Shown here: one piece after another, positions 50,154 through 58,516 of the stretch
Numbering within the stretch: position 1 is the stretch's first letter
How the letters are laid out: each line of letters starts with the position of its first letter
From: an uncultured Dehalococcoidia bacterium
Lineage (GTDB): Bacteria > Chloroflexota > Dehalococcoidia > Lucifugimonadales > GCA-2712585
Direction: 5' to 3'
NCBI GenBank assembly: GCA_951812825.1
Contig: OX638324.1
Span: forward strand, 1,177,141 to 1,241,140
DNA: 64,000 bases
Translations under genes and position numbers: made by a program
Notes under the pieces: model-generated
Told to the model about the DNA's origin: nothing
What the model saw: only the letters and a program-made list of their open reading frames with translations
The model's database searches: none

Positions 50154-53100
50154 CTAGGGGACGATTATCCCTGCCTCGTTGGCGTAGACCCAGTAGGCTG
50201 CGCCGGTCTCGACCATGTCCGTGGAGCCCTCTCCAACGGAGAGCCTTACCAGCTTGCCTTCCAAGGATTCGTAGCCGTAGACAACTTCCGCGTCGATGTT
50301 GGCGAAGTAGTCCACCGCCAGAATCTCGGTCCCTGCCTCAGCCTGGTCGGCGTCTACCACACCTACCAGGTTCCAACCCTCGGTTACCGCGATGTGCGGC
50401 GGAGGCTGGAAGTCCGTTCCCTCTTGCAGTCCAACACTCACGTCCAGGACGCCGTCGGAGACGACCCAGTAGCCGTTCATCCCGTTGATGGTGGTCAGAT
50501 CGCCTCCCAGGGTGCCGTCGGCTCCTCGGGTGGCCGTCTGCCACAAACCAGTGGCGTTGTCAAAGGTCAGCACGGCCATGACGTCCTCGTTGCCCTCGCC
50601 TCCGAAGACCGCGTTTACGTCTCCGTCCGCGGGGTCCGCAGGGAAGGAGATGAGGTTCGGCCCGGGGTTCAGCGCAATCTCGTAGTCAGGCTTGTCCACC
50701 TTCTCGAACTCGTGACTGAACTCATCCTCGTTGCCAGCGGCGTCCATGACTTCGATGGTGAAGGTGTGTTCCCCGTTGGTCAGGTTCCCCGGCCTGTATA
50801 CGAACAGCACGTTGTCCCTGGTGATTACGTCGGCAGTCACGTCGTCCCCATTGAAGGTCGCGCTCATGAGAGTGACCGTGCCGCTGGTGTCGAAGTCAGT
50901 TGTTACCATGGAAGGATCTTCTGTGGCGGCGGAGGAGTCGTCATCCTCGGCCAGACCGTACTCCTTGCCTTCGTCGGCGAAGTCCGCCCGTACGAACGCA
51001 CCGGCGTTGGTCGTGGATCCCTCGGGCTTGAAGGCAGGAGCCTGGACTTCGTTGTCCACCTCGAAGAGGATGGCGCTGTCGTCGTCCGGGTCGTGCTTGT
51101 AATCACCAGTGGGCTCGTCATCGTCGTCCATCTGAGCGACGCCCATGGTGCCGGTGGTAGCCTCGAGCTTGAGTGCTCCGCTGCCCAGGTCGTTGCCGGA
51201 GACCATCACGTTGTAGAGACCGTCGTCGCCATCGGCATTGAAGCTGGGCGTGTAGGACCACTGATTGACGGCGCCCGTGGGACTGGCCGTACCTTCCGTA
51301 TCGTCTTGCAGAAGGTTGTTGGCGCCAACCTTGGTTATGGTCACCATGGGGTTGCCCGCGAGCCTTTCGTCCGACTCGATCATTATGGTGATCTCGCCAT
51401 CGGTGATGGGCCGGTCGCCCTCGGCGGTCCCCGTTACCGTTACGCTCAGCTTGGCGGGTATGCCGTCGTTGGCCGTTATCTCATCTTCGTCCCCGATGGG
51501 GTTGCCCGCCCTGTCCGTGAGAGACTCGTTCCCAACCGCAATGTCCGGCCTGTCGTTGGGGTCAAGCTCGTCCACGTCCAGGTAGACCTTGCTCCCGTCA
51601 CAGGTGACTCCGTTGGGGTTGCTTCCGTCGACCTCGAAGTCATCGGCGTCCACGCTGGAGCAGTCCAGGGCCTCGTTGAAGGCGACCACTATGCTGGTCC
51701 GCTTCGCGTCGGTGCCGGACTTCTCCGTGTCACCGTCGAGCCAGGTGCCCGTGTAGGTTTGGGTCTCGTCCAGCTCGGGAGAAGCCGCGTCCACGCGAAC
51801 CACGAAGGGATCGCAGCCTCTGCCCTCAATGTCATTATCCTCATCCTCGGCCACGATGGTGCCGTCAAGGGCAACGAGGGCTCCATCGGAATCGGTGATG
51901 TCAAGCCCCGCCGGGACGGCACACCTGGTGTCTCCGTCGGAGTCGCTGACTCCCACGTTCCCGGCCAGGTCGGTGGAGACCGCCCACCAGTGAATCTGGT
52001 ATTCGGATCCGGCGTTGGCCGCGTCCGCGTCCAGGTCGGATGCTCCTTCTTCTATGCTCACCGATGCGGTGTAGCCGCTGGTCGTTTCTTCCAGCTTCAG
52101 GTCGTCCCGCTCGTAGGCAATGGTCTCCCCAAGGGAGTTCCCTTCAATGGAATAGAGCCCGGCGAGGACGTATATGCTGGACGCGTCGTCCTTGTCTTCG
52201 CTGATGCCCGAGTCCGTGTCCTGCACGTCGAAGGAGACGGTGGGCTCATCCTCCCGACCGGCGGTCCCGCTGGCAGGCGCCATGTTGCTGAAGGAGGGGC
52301 TATCCACGTCCAGCGGTATGCTGGCGCTTCGGTTGCGACTCGGATCCGAGTCCACGTAGACAACCCTGACGGTGTCCCCCGCGTTGTTTACGGGGAGCGT
52401 TACCATGCCCATCCGGTCACTGATGCCAGCGCCGTCGCCCGAATCGGCCTGGGTGGCTACACAATCCTCCTCGGCGGAGTCGCATATCTCCAGCATGGCC
52501 GCAAACTTGCCGCTCCTGGCGGCCGTCTCCGACATAACAATGGAGATTCCCCCGGGGAAGGCATCGCTGCTTAACGTGACGCGGTTGTCTTCTTCGCCGT
52601 AGGCGGGGAGGGGCACGTTCAAGGTGAGGGTTGCTGTGCTTGCGATTTGGATAGCTACAACAGGAGGTGTCGCGCTAGCATCAGCATTAACGGGTCTGTA
52701 GCTGCGAACCGAAATATCTGCCGGGACATCGTCCGACGGATCATTAGGCGTGCCGCTATCGCTGAATTCCGTATCTATCCGGTATTCAAGAACAATGTCC
52801 GGTTCGGACGGCGTGCCTTTGGGAGTATTGGTGGCCCTGACAGCGGCCGCCCCAATGCTACCGTCGTTTTGATTATCCCTAAGATCCGCTGAAGCCATCG
52901 GAGTTATGCCGACGTCGTTAGCGTCAACTTTTCCGTCTCCGTTGGTGTCCAGGATGTCCAACCAGGTCCAGTCGCCAACGGCGTTGTCTGTATCGGCGGC
53001 GTTGAACGCTGTTGGTTCGACATCGGTAATGAATGACAAAGATACTTCACTATCGTCAGCCTGAGCCGTAAGAGTAGCAAGCCTCTTTTCGGAGGCGGCG

Positions 53101-53693
53101 TCTCTGCCGCTGATATCGTCCTGTTCGAAGATCTGGAACTCAAGGTGGGTGGCATTGACGGGATCGTTCGGCAGGGTCGCGACATTCAGAGTGCCGGCTT
53201 GAGTATTGAGAGTCAACTCTCCGGGTTCGATGGTAACCACCGTCTCAAAGGATTGGCGCATGGCGTCGCTTCTCCGAGGGTCATCAGCGGTGGTTTCTCC
53301 CGCATCCGCATCGAACTGATCGTAGTCCGCGGCCTCGCCGGAGCCATCGACAAAGGCGGTGAAGTCCTGATAGTTCACGTTTCCATCGCCGTTGGCGTCA
53401 GCCAGATTGGCCCAGTCCACGGTGTTCGCTTCGGTGTCCGTGGTCTTAGCGCCAACGGCGGCGGTGACCGTTCGCGTCGTGGGCTCATTCAGGTCCTGGT
53501 CCTCGACCTGAATCATGATGGCGTTGCCAGCGCCGCCGAGACCATTGAGGCTGAGGTAGCTGATTTCGTCCCCGTCGCCATCGAGGAACGATATCTCCCC
53601 TGCGTCAGCGGCGAAAGCGGGCATCGCCCACAGTAGCCCCAGTAGCAGGGTCAAAAGTATGCCAGGGATAAACCAAGTTGCTTTTTGTCTCAC
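50154..53693 (-). CDS. Large secreted surface protein, copy A (S-layer/adhesin-like)
   Basis: 1179 residues from the GTG at 53693. The signal peptide ends AMPAFA-AD near residue 29. Two dockerin-like calcium loops are visible, DANGDGNVNYQDFTAF (near 99) and LDTNGDGKVDANDVGI (near 248). The middle is a very acidic series of beta-sandwich-like segments with DTDSGISEDKDD and SVSTDLAGNVGVSDSDGD types. The C-terminus (about 1005-1179) has paired 'NPGPNLISFPADP' and 'GWNLVGVVDADQA' motifs, a likely cell-surface or assembly domain. I do not recognise a named family. The start overlaps an 18-codon leader ORF. Copy B at 54337-57831 is nearly identical except in short islands. Confidence 0.85.
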   Translation of the reverse strand: MRQKATWFIPGILLTLLLGLLWAMPAFAADAGEISFLDGDGDEISYLSLNGLGGAGNAIMIQVEDQDLNEPTTRTVTAAVGAKTTDTEANTVDWANLADANGDGNVNYQDFTAFVDGSGEAADYDQFDADAGETTADDPRRSDAMRQSFETVVTIEPGELTLNTQAGTLNVATLPNDPVNATHLEFQIFEQDDISGRDAASEKRLATLTAQADDSEVSLSFITDVEPTAFNAADTDNAVGDWTWLDILDTNGDGKVDANDVGITPMASADLRDNQNDGSIGAAAVRATNTPKGTPSEPDIVLEYRIDTEFSDSGTPNDPSDDVPADISVRSYRPVNADASATPPVVAIQIASTATLTLNVPLPAYGEEDNRVTLSSDAFPGGISIVMSETAARSGKFAAMLEICDSAEEDCVATQADSGDGAGISDRMGMVTLPVNNAGDTVRVVYVDSDPSRNRSASIPLDVDSPSFSNMAPASGTAGREDEPTVSFDVQDTDSGISEDKDDASSIYVLAGLYSIEGNSLGETIAYERDDLKLEETTSGYTASVSIEEGASDLDADAANAGSEYQIHWWAVSTDLAGNVGVSDSDGDTRCAVPAGLDITDSDGALVALDGTIVAEDEDNDIEGRGCDPFVVRVDAASPELDETQTYTGTWLDGDTEKSGTDAKRTSIVVAFNEALDCSSVDADDFEVDGSNPNGVTCDGSKVYLDVDELDPNDRPDIAVGNESLTDRAGNPIGDEDEITANDGIPAKLSVTVTGTAEGDRPITDGEITIMIESDERLAGNPMVTITKVGANNLLQDDTEGTASPTGAVNQWSYTPSFNADGDDGLYNVMVSGNDLGSGALKLEATTGTMGVAQMDDDDEPTGDYKHDPDDDSAILFEVDNEVQAPAFKPEGSTTNAGAFVRADFADEGKEYGLAEDDDSSAATEDPSMVTTDFDTSGTVTLMSATFNGDDVTADVITRDNVLFVYRPGNLTNGEHTFTIEVMDAAGNEDEFSHEFEKVDKPDYEIALNPGPNLISFPADPADGDVNAVFGGEGNEDVMAVLTFDNATGLWQTATRGADGTLGGDLTTINGMNGYWVVSDGVLDVSVGLQEGTDFQPPPHIAVTEGWNLVGVVDADQAEAGTEILAVDYFANIDAEVVYGYESLEGKLVRLSVGEGSTDMVETGAAYWVYANEAGIIVP

Positions 53694-53746
53694 TTCTCCT
53701 CCCTTTGCGTCTGAGTTTGAGGAACCGACCGGTGGTTATACGTCAT
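53690..53746 (-). CDS. 18-codon leader ORF overlapping copy A start
   Basis: The ATG at 53746-53744 follows AAGGAGG and encodes MTYNHRSVPQTQTQREEK. Its stop TGA overlaps the GTG of the surface protein (GTGA), and the GGGAGGAG encoding its last residues is the ribosome site of the big gene. This arrangement couples translation of the large protein to the leader peptide. The copy B leader at 57828-57884 differs by one residue (Q10R). Because the whole unit is duplicated, conservation between copies alone does not prove function. Confidence 0.6.
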   Translation of the reverse strand: MTYNHRSVPQTQTQREEK

Positions 53747-54075
53747 AGACCAACCTCCTTGTGTCTGATGCCTTGAGGGCGCCAGGGAGGGCCGGTGTTT
53801 CCAAGATGAACGGGTCCGTAATAGTGCATTGCTTCCCTCTCCTGGGACGTGGTTTCCGTAATGTTGGGGGGCTTGCATGGTGAATTGGGGCGTTGGGTGC
53901 GCGGGAAGGCTATCCCAAGGATAGGCCGCGCCGCAGGCGAGCCTGCGGAGGCGTCGAAGGGGACAGCGGCCCTTGCGTATGCCGTAGGTATGTATCTTTG
54001 CCTCTGGTAGGGTTTGGGATGGGCAAGCCTTTATTGGTCATGCGGTACTCTACACAACCCCCCTTGAGATTGTCA
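53747..54075 (-). promoter_or_regulatory. Long leader and promoter of copy A
   Basis: A consensus promoter, TTGACA (54076-54071), 18 bases, TAGAGT (54052-54047), lies about 300 bases upstream of the leader ORF, so the transcript would carry a long untranslated leader. A second -10-like TATAAT lies near 54160. Bases 53747-53892 are almost identical to 57885-58030 before copy B. No known riboswitch class was recognised. Confidence 0.5.
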
Positions 54076-54168
54076 AGTAGTGGGTCGGCCAAAATTCGGC
54101 GGATAATTGATGGGTTTTTGCGATGGTTTCTGGCCGTTTGTTCAATGGACGCGGGGGGTATTATACAG

Positions 54169-54207
54169 GGGTCACTGCGTGACGGCAAGCTGGGGTTGGG
54201 AAGGGCG
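54169..54207. repeat. Interspersed repeat family B, copy 2
   Basis: GTCACTGCGTGACGGCAAGC with a G/T-rich tail, matching 47797-47835 and 58081-58120. It lies close to a TATAAT on the minus strand. Confidence 0.6.
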
Positions 54208-54210
54208 AGA

Positions 54211-54240
54211 GGATGGATTCCCGCGGATGCGGGAATCACG
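54211..54240. repeat. REP-like palindrome family A, copy 2 (flipped core)
   Basis: GGATGGATTCCCGC, GGAT, GCGGGAAT and CACG. Compared with the other three copies the loop is the reverse complement, while the GGATGG left flank is unchanged. Confidence 0.7.
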
Positions 54241-54283
54241 AGGGGGCGAGGGAACAAGAGGAGGAGGGGAAGGGGATAATAGG

Positions 54284-54313
54284 AAGAGGGCGGACCGTGT
54301 GGCCCGCCCTCTT
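54284..54313 (-). terminator. Terminator of surface-protein copy B
   Basis: Identical in sequence and in spacing from the stop codon to the copy A terminator at 50101-50130. Confidence 0.75.
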
Positions 54314-54336
54314 CTGCGTTTCCTCCGGTTGTGAGG

Positions 54337-57300
54337 CTAGGGGACGATTATCCCTGCCTCGTTGGCGTAGACCCAGTAGGCTGCGCCGGTCTCGACCATG
54401 TCCGTGGAGCCCTCTCCAACGGAGAGCCTTACCAGCTTGCCTTCCAGGGATTCGTAGCCGTAGACAACTTCCGCGTCGATGTTGGCGAAGTAGTCCACCG
54501 CCAGAATCTCGGTCCCTGCCTCAGCCTGGTCGGCGTCTACCACACCTACCAGGTTCCAACCCTCGGTTACCGCGATGTGCGGCGGAGGCTGGAAGTCCGT
54601 TCCCTCTTGCAGTCCGACACTCACGTCCAGGACGCCGTCGGAGACGACCCAGTAGCCGTTCATCCCGTTGATGGTGGTCAGATCGCCTCCCAGGGCGCCG
54701 TCGGCTCCTCGGGTGGCCGTCTGCCACAAACCGGTGGCGTTGTCAAAGGTCAGCACGGCCATGATGTCCTCGTTGCCCTCGCCTCCGAAGACCGCGTTTA
54801 CATCTCCGTCCGCGGGGTCCGCAGGGAAGGAGATGAGGTTCGGCCCGGGGTTCAGCGCAATCTCGTAGTCAGGCTTGTCCACCTTCTCGAACTCGTGGCT
54901 GAACTCATCCTCGTTGCCAGCGGCGTCCATGACTTCGATGGTGAAGGTGTGTTCCCCGTTGGTCAGGTTCCCAGGCCTGTATACGAACAGCACGTTGTCC
55001 CTGGTGATTACGTCGGCAGTCACGTCGTCCCCATTGAAGGTCGCGCTCATGAGAGTGACCCCGCCGCTGGTGTCGAAGTCGGTGTCGACTTCACCGGGGG
55101 TTACCGCGACAGCGCCGTTCTCGTCCAGACCGTACTCCTTGCCTTCGTCGGCGAAGTCCGCGCGTACGAACGCACCGGCGTTGGTCGTGGATCCCTCGGG
55201 CTTGAAGGCGGGAGCCTGGACTTCGTTGTCCACCTCGAAGAGGATGGCGCTGTCGTCGTCCGGGTCGTGCATGGGACGCCTGGGAATGCCATCGTCGCCC
55301 ACCGGAACGTCGCCCATGGTGCCGGCGGTGGCCTCGAGCTTGAGTGCTCCGCTGCCCAGGTCGTTGCCGGAGACCACGACGTTGTAGAGACCGTGGTCGT
55401 CATCGGCATTGAAGCCGCGCGTGTAGGACCACTGATTAACGGCGCCCGTGGGACTGGCCGTACCGGTGGCATTTGCATCCCCATACAGGACGTAGTCGAA
55501 GACAACCTTGGTTATGGTCACCATGGGATTGCCCGCGAGCCTTTCGTCCGACTCGATCATTATGGTGATCTCGCCATCGGTGATGGGCCGGTCGCCCTCG
55601 GCGGTCCCCGTTACGGTTACGCTCAGCTTGGCGGGTATACCGTCGTTGGCGGTTATCTCATCTTCGTCCCCGATGAGGTTGCCCGCCCTGTCCGTGAGGG
55701 ACTCGTTCCCAACTTCAATGTCCGGCCTGTCGTTCGGGTCAAGCTCGTCCACGTCCAGGTAGACCTTGTTGCCGTCACAGGTGACTCCGTTGGGGTTGCT
55801 TCCGTCGACCTCAAAGTCATCGGCGTCCACGCTGGAGCAGTCCAGGGCCTCGTTGAAGGCAACCACTATGCTGGTCCGCTTCGCGTCGGAGCCGGACTTC
55901 TCCGTGTCACCGTCCAGCCAGGTGCCCGTGTAGGTTTGGGTCTCGTCCAGCTCGGGAGAAGCCGCGTCCACGCGAACCACGAAGGGATCGCAGCCTCTGC
56001 CCACAGTTGTCACGTTGCCATCGTCGTCCTTGACCTCGGCCACGATGCCTGCGTCAAGGAGTAGGAGGGAGCCATCAGAATCGGTGGCGCTAAACCGGAA
56101 CGGGACAGCACACTCGGTATCTCCGTCGGAGTCGCTGACTCCCACGTTCCCGGCCAGGTCGGTGGAGACCGCCCACCAGTGAATCTGGTATTCGGATCCG
56201 GCGTTGGCCGCGTCCGCGTCCAGGTCGGATGCTCCTTCTTCTATGCTCACCGATGCGGTGTAGCCGCTGGTCGTTTCTTCCAGCTTCAGGTCGTCCCGCT
56301 CGTAGGCTATGGTCTCCCCAAGGGGGTTCCCTTCAATGGAATAGAGCCCCGCGAGGACGTATATGCTGGACGCGTCGTCCTTGTCTTCGCTGATCCCCGA
56401 GTCCGTGTCCTGCACGTCGAAGGAGACGGTGGGCTCATCCTCCCGACCGGCGGTCCCGCTGGCCGGGGCCAGATTGCTGAAGGAGGGGGCATCCACGTCC
56501 AGCGGTATGCTGGCCGTTCGGTTGCGACTCGGATCCGAGTCCGCGTAGACAACCCTGACGGTGTCTCCGGCGTTGTTCACGGGGAGCCTTACCATGCCCA
56601 TCCGGTCACTGATGCCAGTGCCGTCGCCCGAATCGCCCTGGGTGGCTACACAATGGGGGTGGGCGCATATCTGCAGCATGGCCGCAAACTTGCCGCTCCT
56701 GGCGGCCGTCTCCGACAGAACAACGGAGATTCCCCCGGGGAAGGCATCGCTGCTTACCGTGACGCGGTTGTCTTCCGAGCCGTAGGCCGGGAGGGGCACG
56801 TTCAAGGTGAGGGTTACATTTACCTCAACGTTGCCATAGGCTGTGACCGTCACTATTGCCAGGGTGTCGTCGGTATAGTCGTCCGGCGTGTCATTATCAT
56901 CGAAAGCCGCGGTTATGTCGTATTCGACCTCCAACACTTCGATACCACGTGCATTGACGGCCCTAATGGCAGCAGCGTCAAGGGTACCGTCGTTACTGTT
57001 ACCATTAAGGGTACTCGAATCTGCCACTGGGTTAACGCCGACGTCGTCACCATCCAGGTCACCGTCTCTGTTGGTGTCCAGGATGTCCAGCCAGGTCCAA
57101 ACCGTATCACTGACTCGATTCTGGTAGGTATCGGGCTTGGGCGGCGCGACGTCGGTAATGGAAGGAACAGCCAAGGTGCGAGATGCCTCCGCTGAACCCG
57201 AATCATTATAGAACCGCCTTTCCCAGGCGGCGTCTCTGCCGCCGATGACGTCCTGTTCGAAGATCTGGAACTCGATGTGGGTGGAATTGGCGGGATCGTT

Positions 57301-57831
57301 CGGCAGGATCGCGATATTCAGAGTGCCGGCTTGAGTATTGAGATTCAGATCTCCAGGTTGGATGGGAACCACCGTCTCAAAGGACTGGCGCTTGGCGTCG
57401 CTTCTCCGAGGGTCATCAGCGGTGGTTTCTCCCGCATCCCCATCGAACTGATCGTAGTCCGCGTCCGCGCCGGAGCCATCGATAAAGGCGGTGAAGTCCT
57501 GATAGTTCACGTTTCCATCGCCGTTGGCGTCAGCCAGATTGGCCCAGTCCACGGTGTTCGCTGGAGTCTCGGTGTCCGTGGTCTTATCGCCCCTGGCGGA
57601 GGTGATCGTTCGCGTCGTGGGCTCGTTCAGGTCCTGGTCCTCTACCTGAATCATGATGGCGTTGCCGGCGGCGCCGAGCCCCACGTGGCTGAGGTAGCTG
57701 ATTTCGTTCCCGTCGCCATCGAGGAACGATATCTCCCCTGCGTCAGCGGCGAAAGCGGGCATCGCCCACAGTAGCCCCAGTAGCAGGGTCAAAAGTATGC
57801 CAGGGATAAACCGGGTTGCTTTTTGTCTCAC
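54337..57831 (-). CDS. Large secreted surface protein, copy B (tandem paralogue)
   Basis: 1164 residues from the GTG at 57831, with the same signal peptide (one residue differs, W7R) and the same C-terminal 175 residues apart from single changes such as V/I and T/A. Calcium loops are DANGDGNVNYQDFTAF and LDTNRDGDLDGDDVGV. It diverges from copy A in islands near residues 200-355 and in short, length-changing patches (for example CAHPHC in place of CDSAEEDC, FDYVLYGDANA in place of GANNLLQDDTE, DENGAVAVTPGEVD in place of AEDDDSSAATEDPSMVT). Blocks between islands are nearly identical at the DNA level. It should be exported and Ca2+-stabilised at the cell surface. Confidence 0.85.
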   Translation of the reverse strand: MRQKATRFIPGILLTLLLGLLWAMPAFAADAGEISFLDGDGNEISYLSHVGLGAAGNAIMIQVEDQDLNEPTTRTITSARGDKTTDTETPANTVDWANLADANGDGNVNYQDFTAFIDGSGADADYDQFDGDAGETTADDPRRSDAKRQSFETVVPIQPGDLNLNTQAGTLNIAILPNDPANSTHIEFQIFEQDVIGGRDAAWERRFYNDSGSAEASRTLAVPSITDVAPPKPDTYQNRVSDTVWTWLDILDTNRDGDLDGDDVGVNPVADSSTLNGNSNDGTLDAAAIRAVNARGIEVLEVEYDITAAFDDNDTPDDYTDDTLAIVTVTAYGNVEVNVTLTLNVPLPAYGSEDNRVTVSSDAFPGGISVVLSETAARSGKFAAMLQICAHPHCVATQGDSGDGTGISDRMGMVRLPVNNAGDTVRVVYADSDPSRNRTASIPLDVDAPSFSNLAPASGTAGREDEPTVSFDVQDTDSGISEDKDDASSIYVLAGLYSIEGNPLGETIAYERDDLKLEETTSGYTASVSIEEGASDLDADAANAGSEYQIHWWAVSTDLAGNVGVSDSDGDTECAVPFRFSATDSDGSLLLLDAGIVAEVKDDDGNVTTVGRGCDPFVVRVDAASPELDETQTYTGTWLDGDTEKSGSDAKRTSIVVAFNEALDCSSVDADDFEVDGSNPNGVTCDGNKVYLDVDELDPNDRPDIEVGNESLTDRAGNLIGDEDEITANDGIPAKLSVTVTGTAEGDRPITDGEITIMIESDERLAGNPMVTITKVVFDYVLYGDANATGTASPTGAVNQWSYTRGFNADDDHGLYNVVVSGNDLGSGALKLEATAGTMGDVPVGDDGIPRRPMHDPDDDSAILFEVDNEVQAPAFKPEGSTTNAGAFVRADFADEGKEYGLDENGAVAVTPGEVDTDFDTSGGVTLMSATFNGDDVTADVITRDNVLFVYRPGNLTNGEHTFTIEVMDAAGNEDEFSHEFEKVDKPDYEIALNPGPNLISFPADPADGDVNAVFGGEGNEDIMAVLTFDNATGLWQTATRGADGALGGDLTTINGMNGYWVVSDGVLDVSVGLQEGTDFQPPPHIAVTEGWNLVGVVDADQAEAGTEILAVDYFANIDAEVVYGYESLEGKLVRLSVGEGSTDMVETGAAYWVYANEAGIIVP

Positions 57832-57884
57832 TTCTCCTCCCTTTGCGTCTGAGTTCGAGGAACCGACCGGTGGTTATATGTCAT
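57828..57884 (-). CDS. 18-codon leader ORF overlapping copy B start
   Basis: The ATG at 57884-57882 after AAGGAGG encodes MTYNHRSVPRTQTQREEK and ends in the GTGA overlap with copy B. An upstream one-base difference from copy A (CAAAGGAGG against CAAGGAGG) shifts any longer upstream frame, so only this short frame is shared by both copies. Confidence 0.55.
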   Translation of the reverse strand: MTYNHRSVPRTQTQREEK

Positions 57885-58080
57885 AGACCAACCTCCTTTG
57901 AGTCTGATGCCTTGAGGGCGCCAGGGAGGGCCGGTGTTTCCAAGATGAACGGGTCCGTAATAGTGCATTGCTTCCCTCTCCTGGGACGTGGTTTCCGTGA
58001 TGTTGAGGGGCTTGCATGGTGAATTGGGGTGTCGGTGCGGGGGAAATTATACAGTGTGTATGAGGGGAGGGGAAGGGAGT

Positions 58081-58120
58081 GGGTCACTGCGTGACGGCAG
58101 GTTTGGGGTTGGGCGTGGGG
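58081..58120. repeat. Interspersed repeat family B, copy 3
   Basis: GGGTCACTGCGTGACGGCAG with a tail ending GGGGTTGGGCGTGGGG, matching 47797-47835 and 54169-54207. Confidence 0.6.
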
Positions 58121-58142
58121 GGCTTCGGGGCGGCGGGGTTCT

Positions 58143-58179
58143 GGGGGGGTTGGGGGGGTTGGGGGGGTTGGGAAGGGGG
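58143..58179 (+). repeat. G-tract array, TT-separated G7 runs (G-quadruplex candidate)
   Basis: Three runs of seven G (58143-58149, 58152-58158, 58161-58167) are separated by TT, then GGG and GGGGG runs follow. Four or more G runs with 2-base loops fit an intramolecular G-quadruplex on the plus strand. The 9-base unit repeats exactly and could change length by slippage. Confidence 0.75.
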
Positions 58180-58182
58180 AGG

Positions 58183-58212
58183 GGATGGATTCCCGCATCC
58201 GCGGGAATGACG
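58183..58212. repeat. REP-like palindrome family A, copy 3
   Basis: The same 30 bases as 50054-50083 (hairpin arms ATTCCCGC and GCGGGAAT, loop ATCC). Confidence 0.75.
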
Positions 58213-58274
58213 GAGGGGGGTGGGTTCCTGCCTTAGCGGGCACAAGCCTTCGTTCGCAGGAACAAGGGGGGCGG

Positions 58275-58304
58275 TTGACACTGTGTTGGAGGCGGGGATA
58301 TACT
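58275..58304 (+). promoter_or_regulatory. Strong promoter for pyrG-tal-rho
   Basis: Consensus TTGACA (58275-58280), 18 bases, TATACT (58299-58304, five of six). It is the best-matching promoter on the plus strand and drives the housekeeping run starting at 58568. Confidence 0.75.
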
Positions 58305-58486
58305 CTTTTCGTCAGCTTTCCCCGTCGCATCGGCCCGGAATGGGGTCGAAGGATGGGAGGAAGCGCCGAAGATTCCACACCCCGGAGCGCCCCCAGTCCT
58401 TCCTTTGTATATGAAGGTTTTGCGTTGTCCCACGACTGTTGCCGGTTTAGCGGTGCGTTTGTTGTTGTCGGATGTTTTGAGGGAGG

Positions 58487-58516
58487 GGATGGATTCCCGC
58501 CTCCGCGGGAATGACG
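58487..58516. repeat. REP-like palindrome family A, copy 4
   Basis: Hairpin arms ATTCCCGC and GCGGGAAT with loop CTCC, inside the leader of pyrG, about 50 bases before its start codon. Confidence 0.7.

Larger units (their letters stand above)
53893..54265. other. Unique spacer between the two surface-protein units
   Basis: About 370 bases not shared with the flank of copy B. It holds a GC-rich partial inverted repeat near 53929-53955 (GCCGCAGGCGAGCCTGCGG type), the copy A promoter, a family B repeat (54169-54207) and a family A palindrome (54211-54240). No gene is seen. Confidence 0.6.

Noticed and set aside
50148-52574. 808-codon open frame on the plus strand opposite surface-protein copy A (and a 577-codon one opposite copy B)
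   Set aside because: It lies entirely antisense to a gene with a signal peptide, coupled start and terminator; the long open frame follows from the GC-rich codon pattern of the real gene.
53747-53878. Longer leader ORF (62 codons) reading into the 18-codon leader of copy A
   Set aside because: In copy B a one-base indel near the ribosome site shifts this frame, so it is not preserved; only the 18-codon frame is shared.
50083-58030. Diversity-generating retroelement or phase-variable invertase acting on the surface genes
   Set aside because: No reverse transcriptase, template repeat or recombinase gene was seen in the window; variable islands are scattered and length-changing rather than a single adenine-targeted C-terminal repeat.
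54211-58516. CRISPR array from the repeated palindromes
   Set aside because: The repeats are few, irregularly spaced over kilobases, and no cas gene is present.
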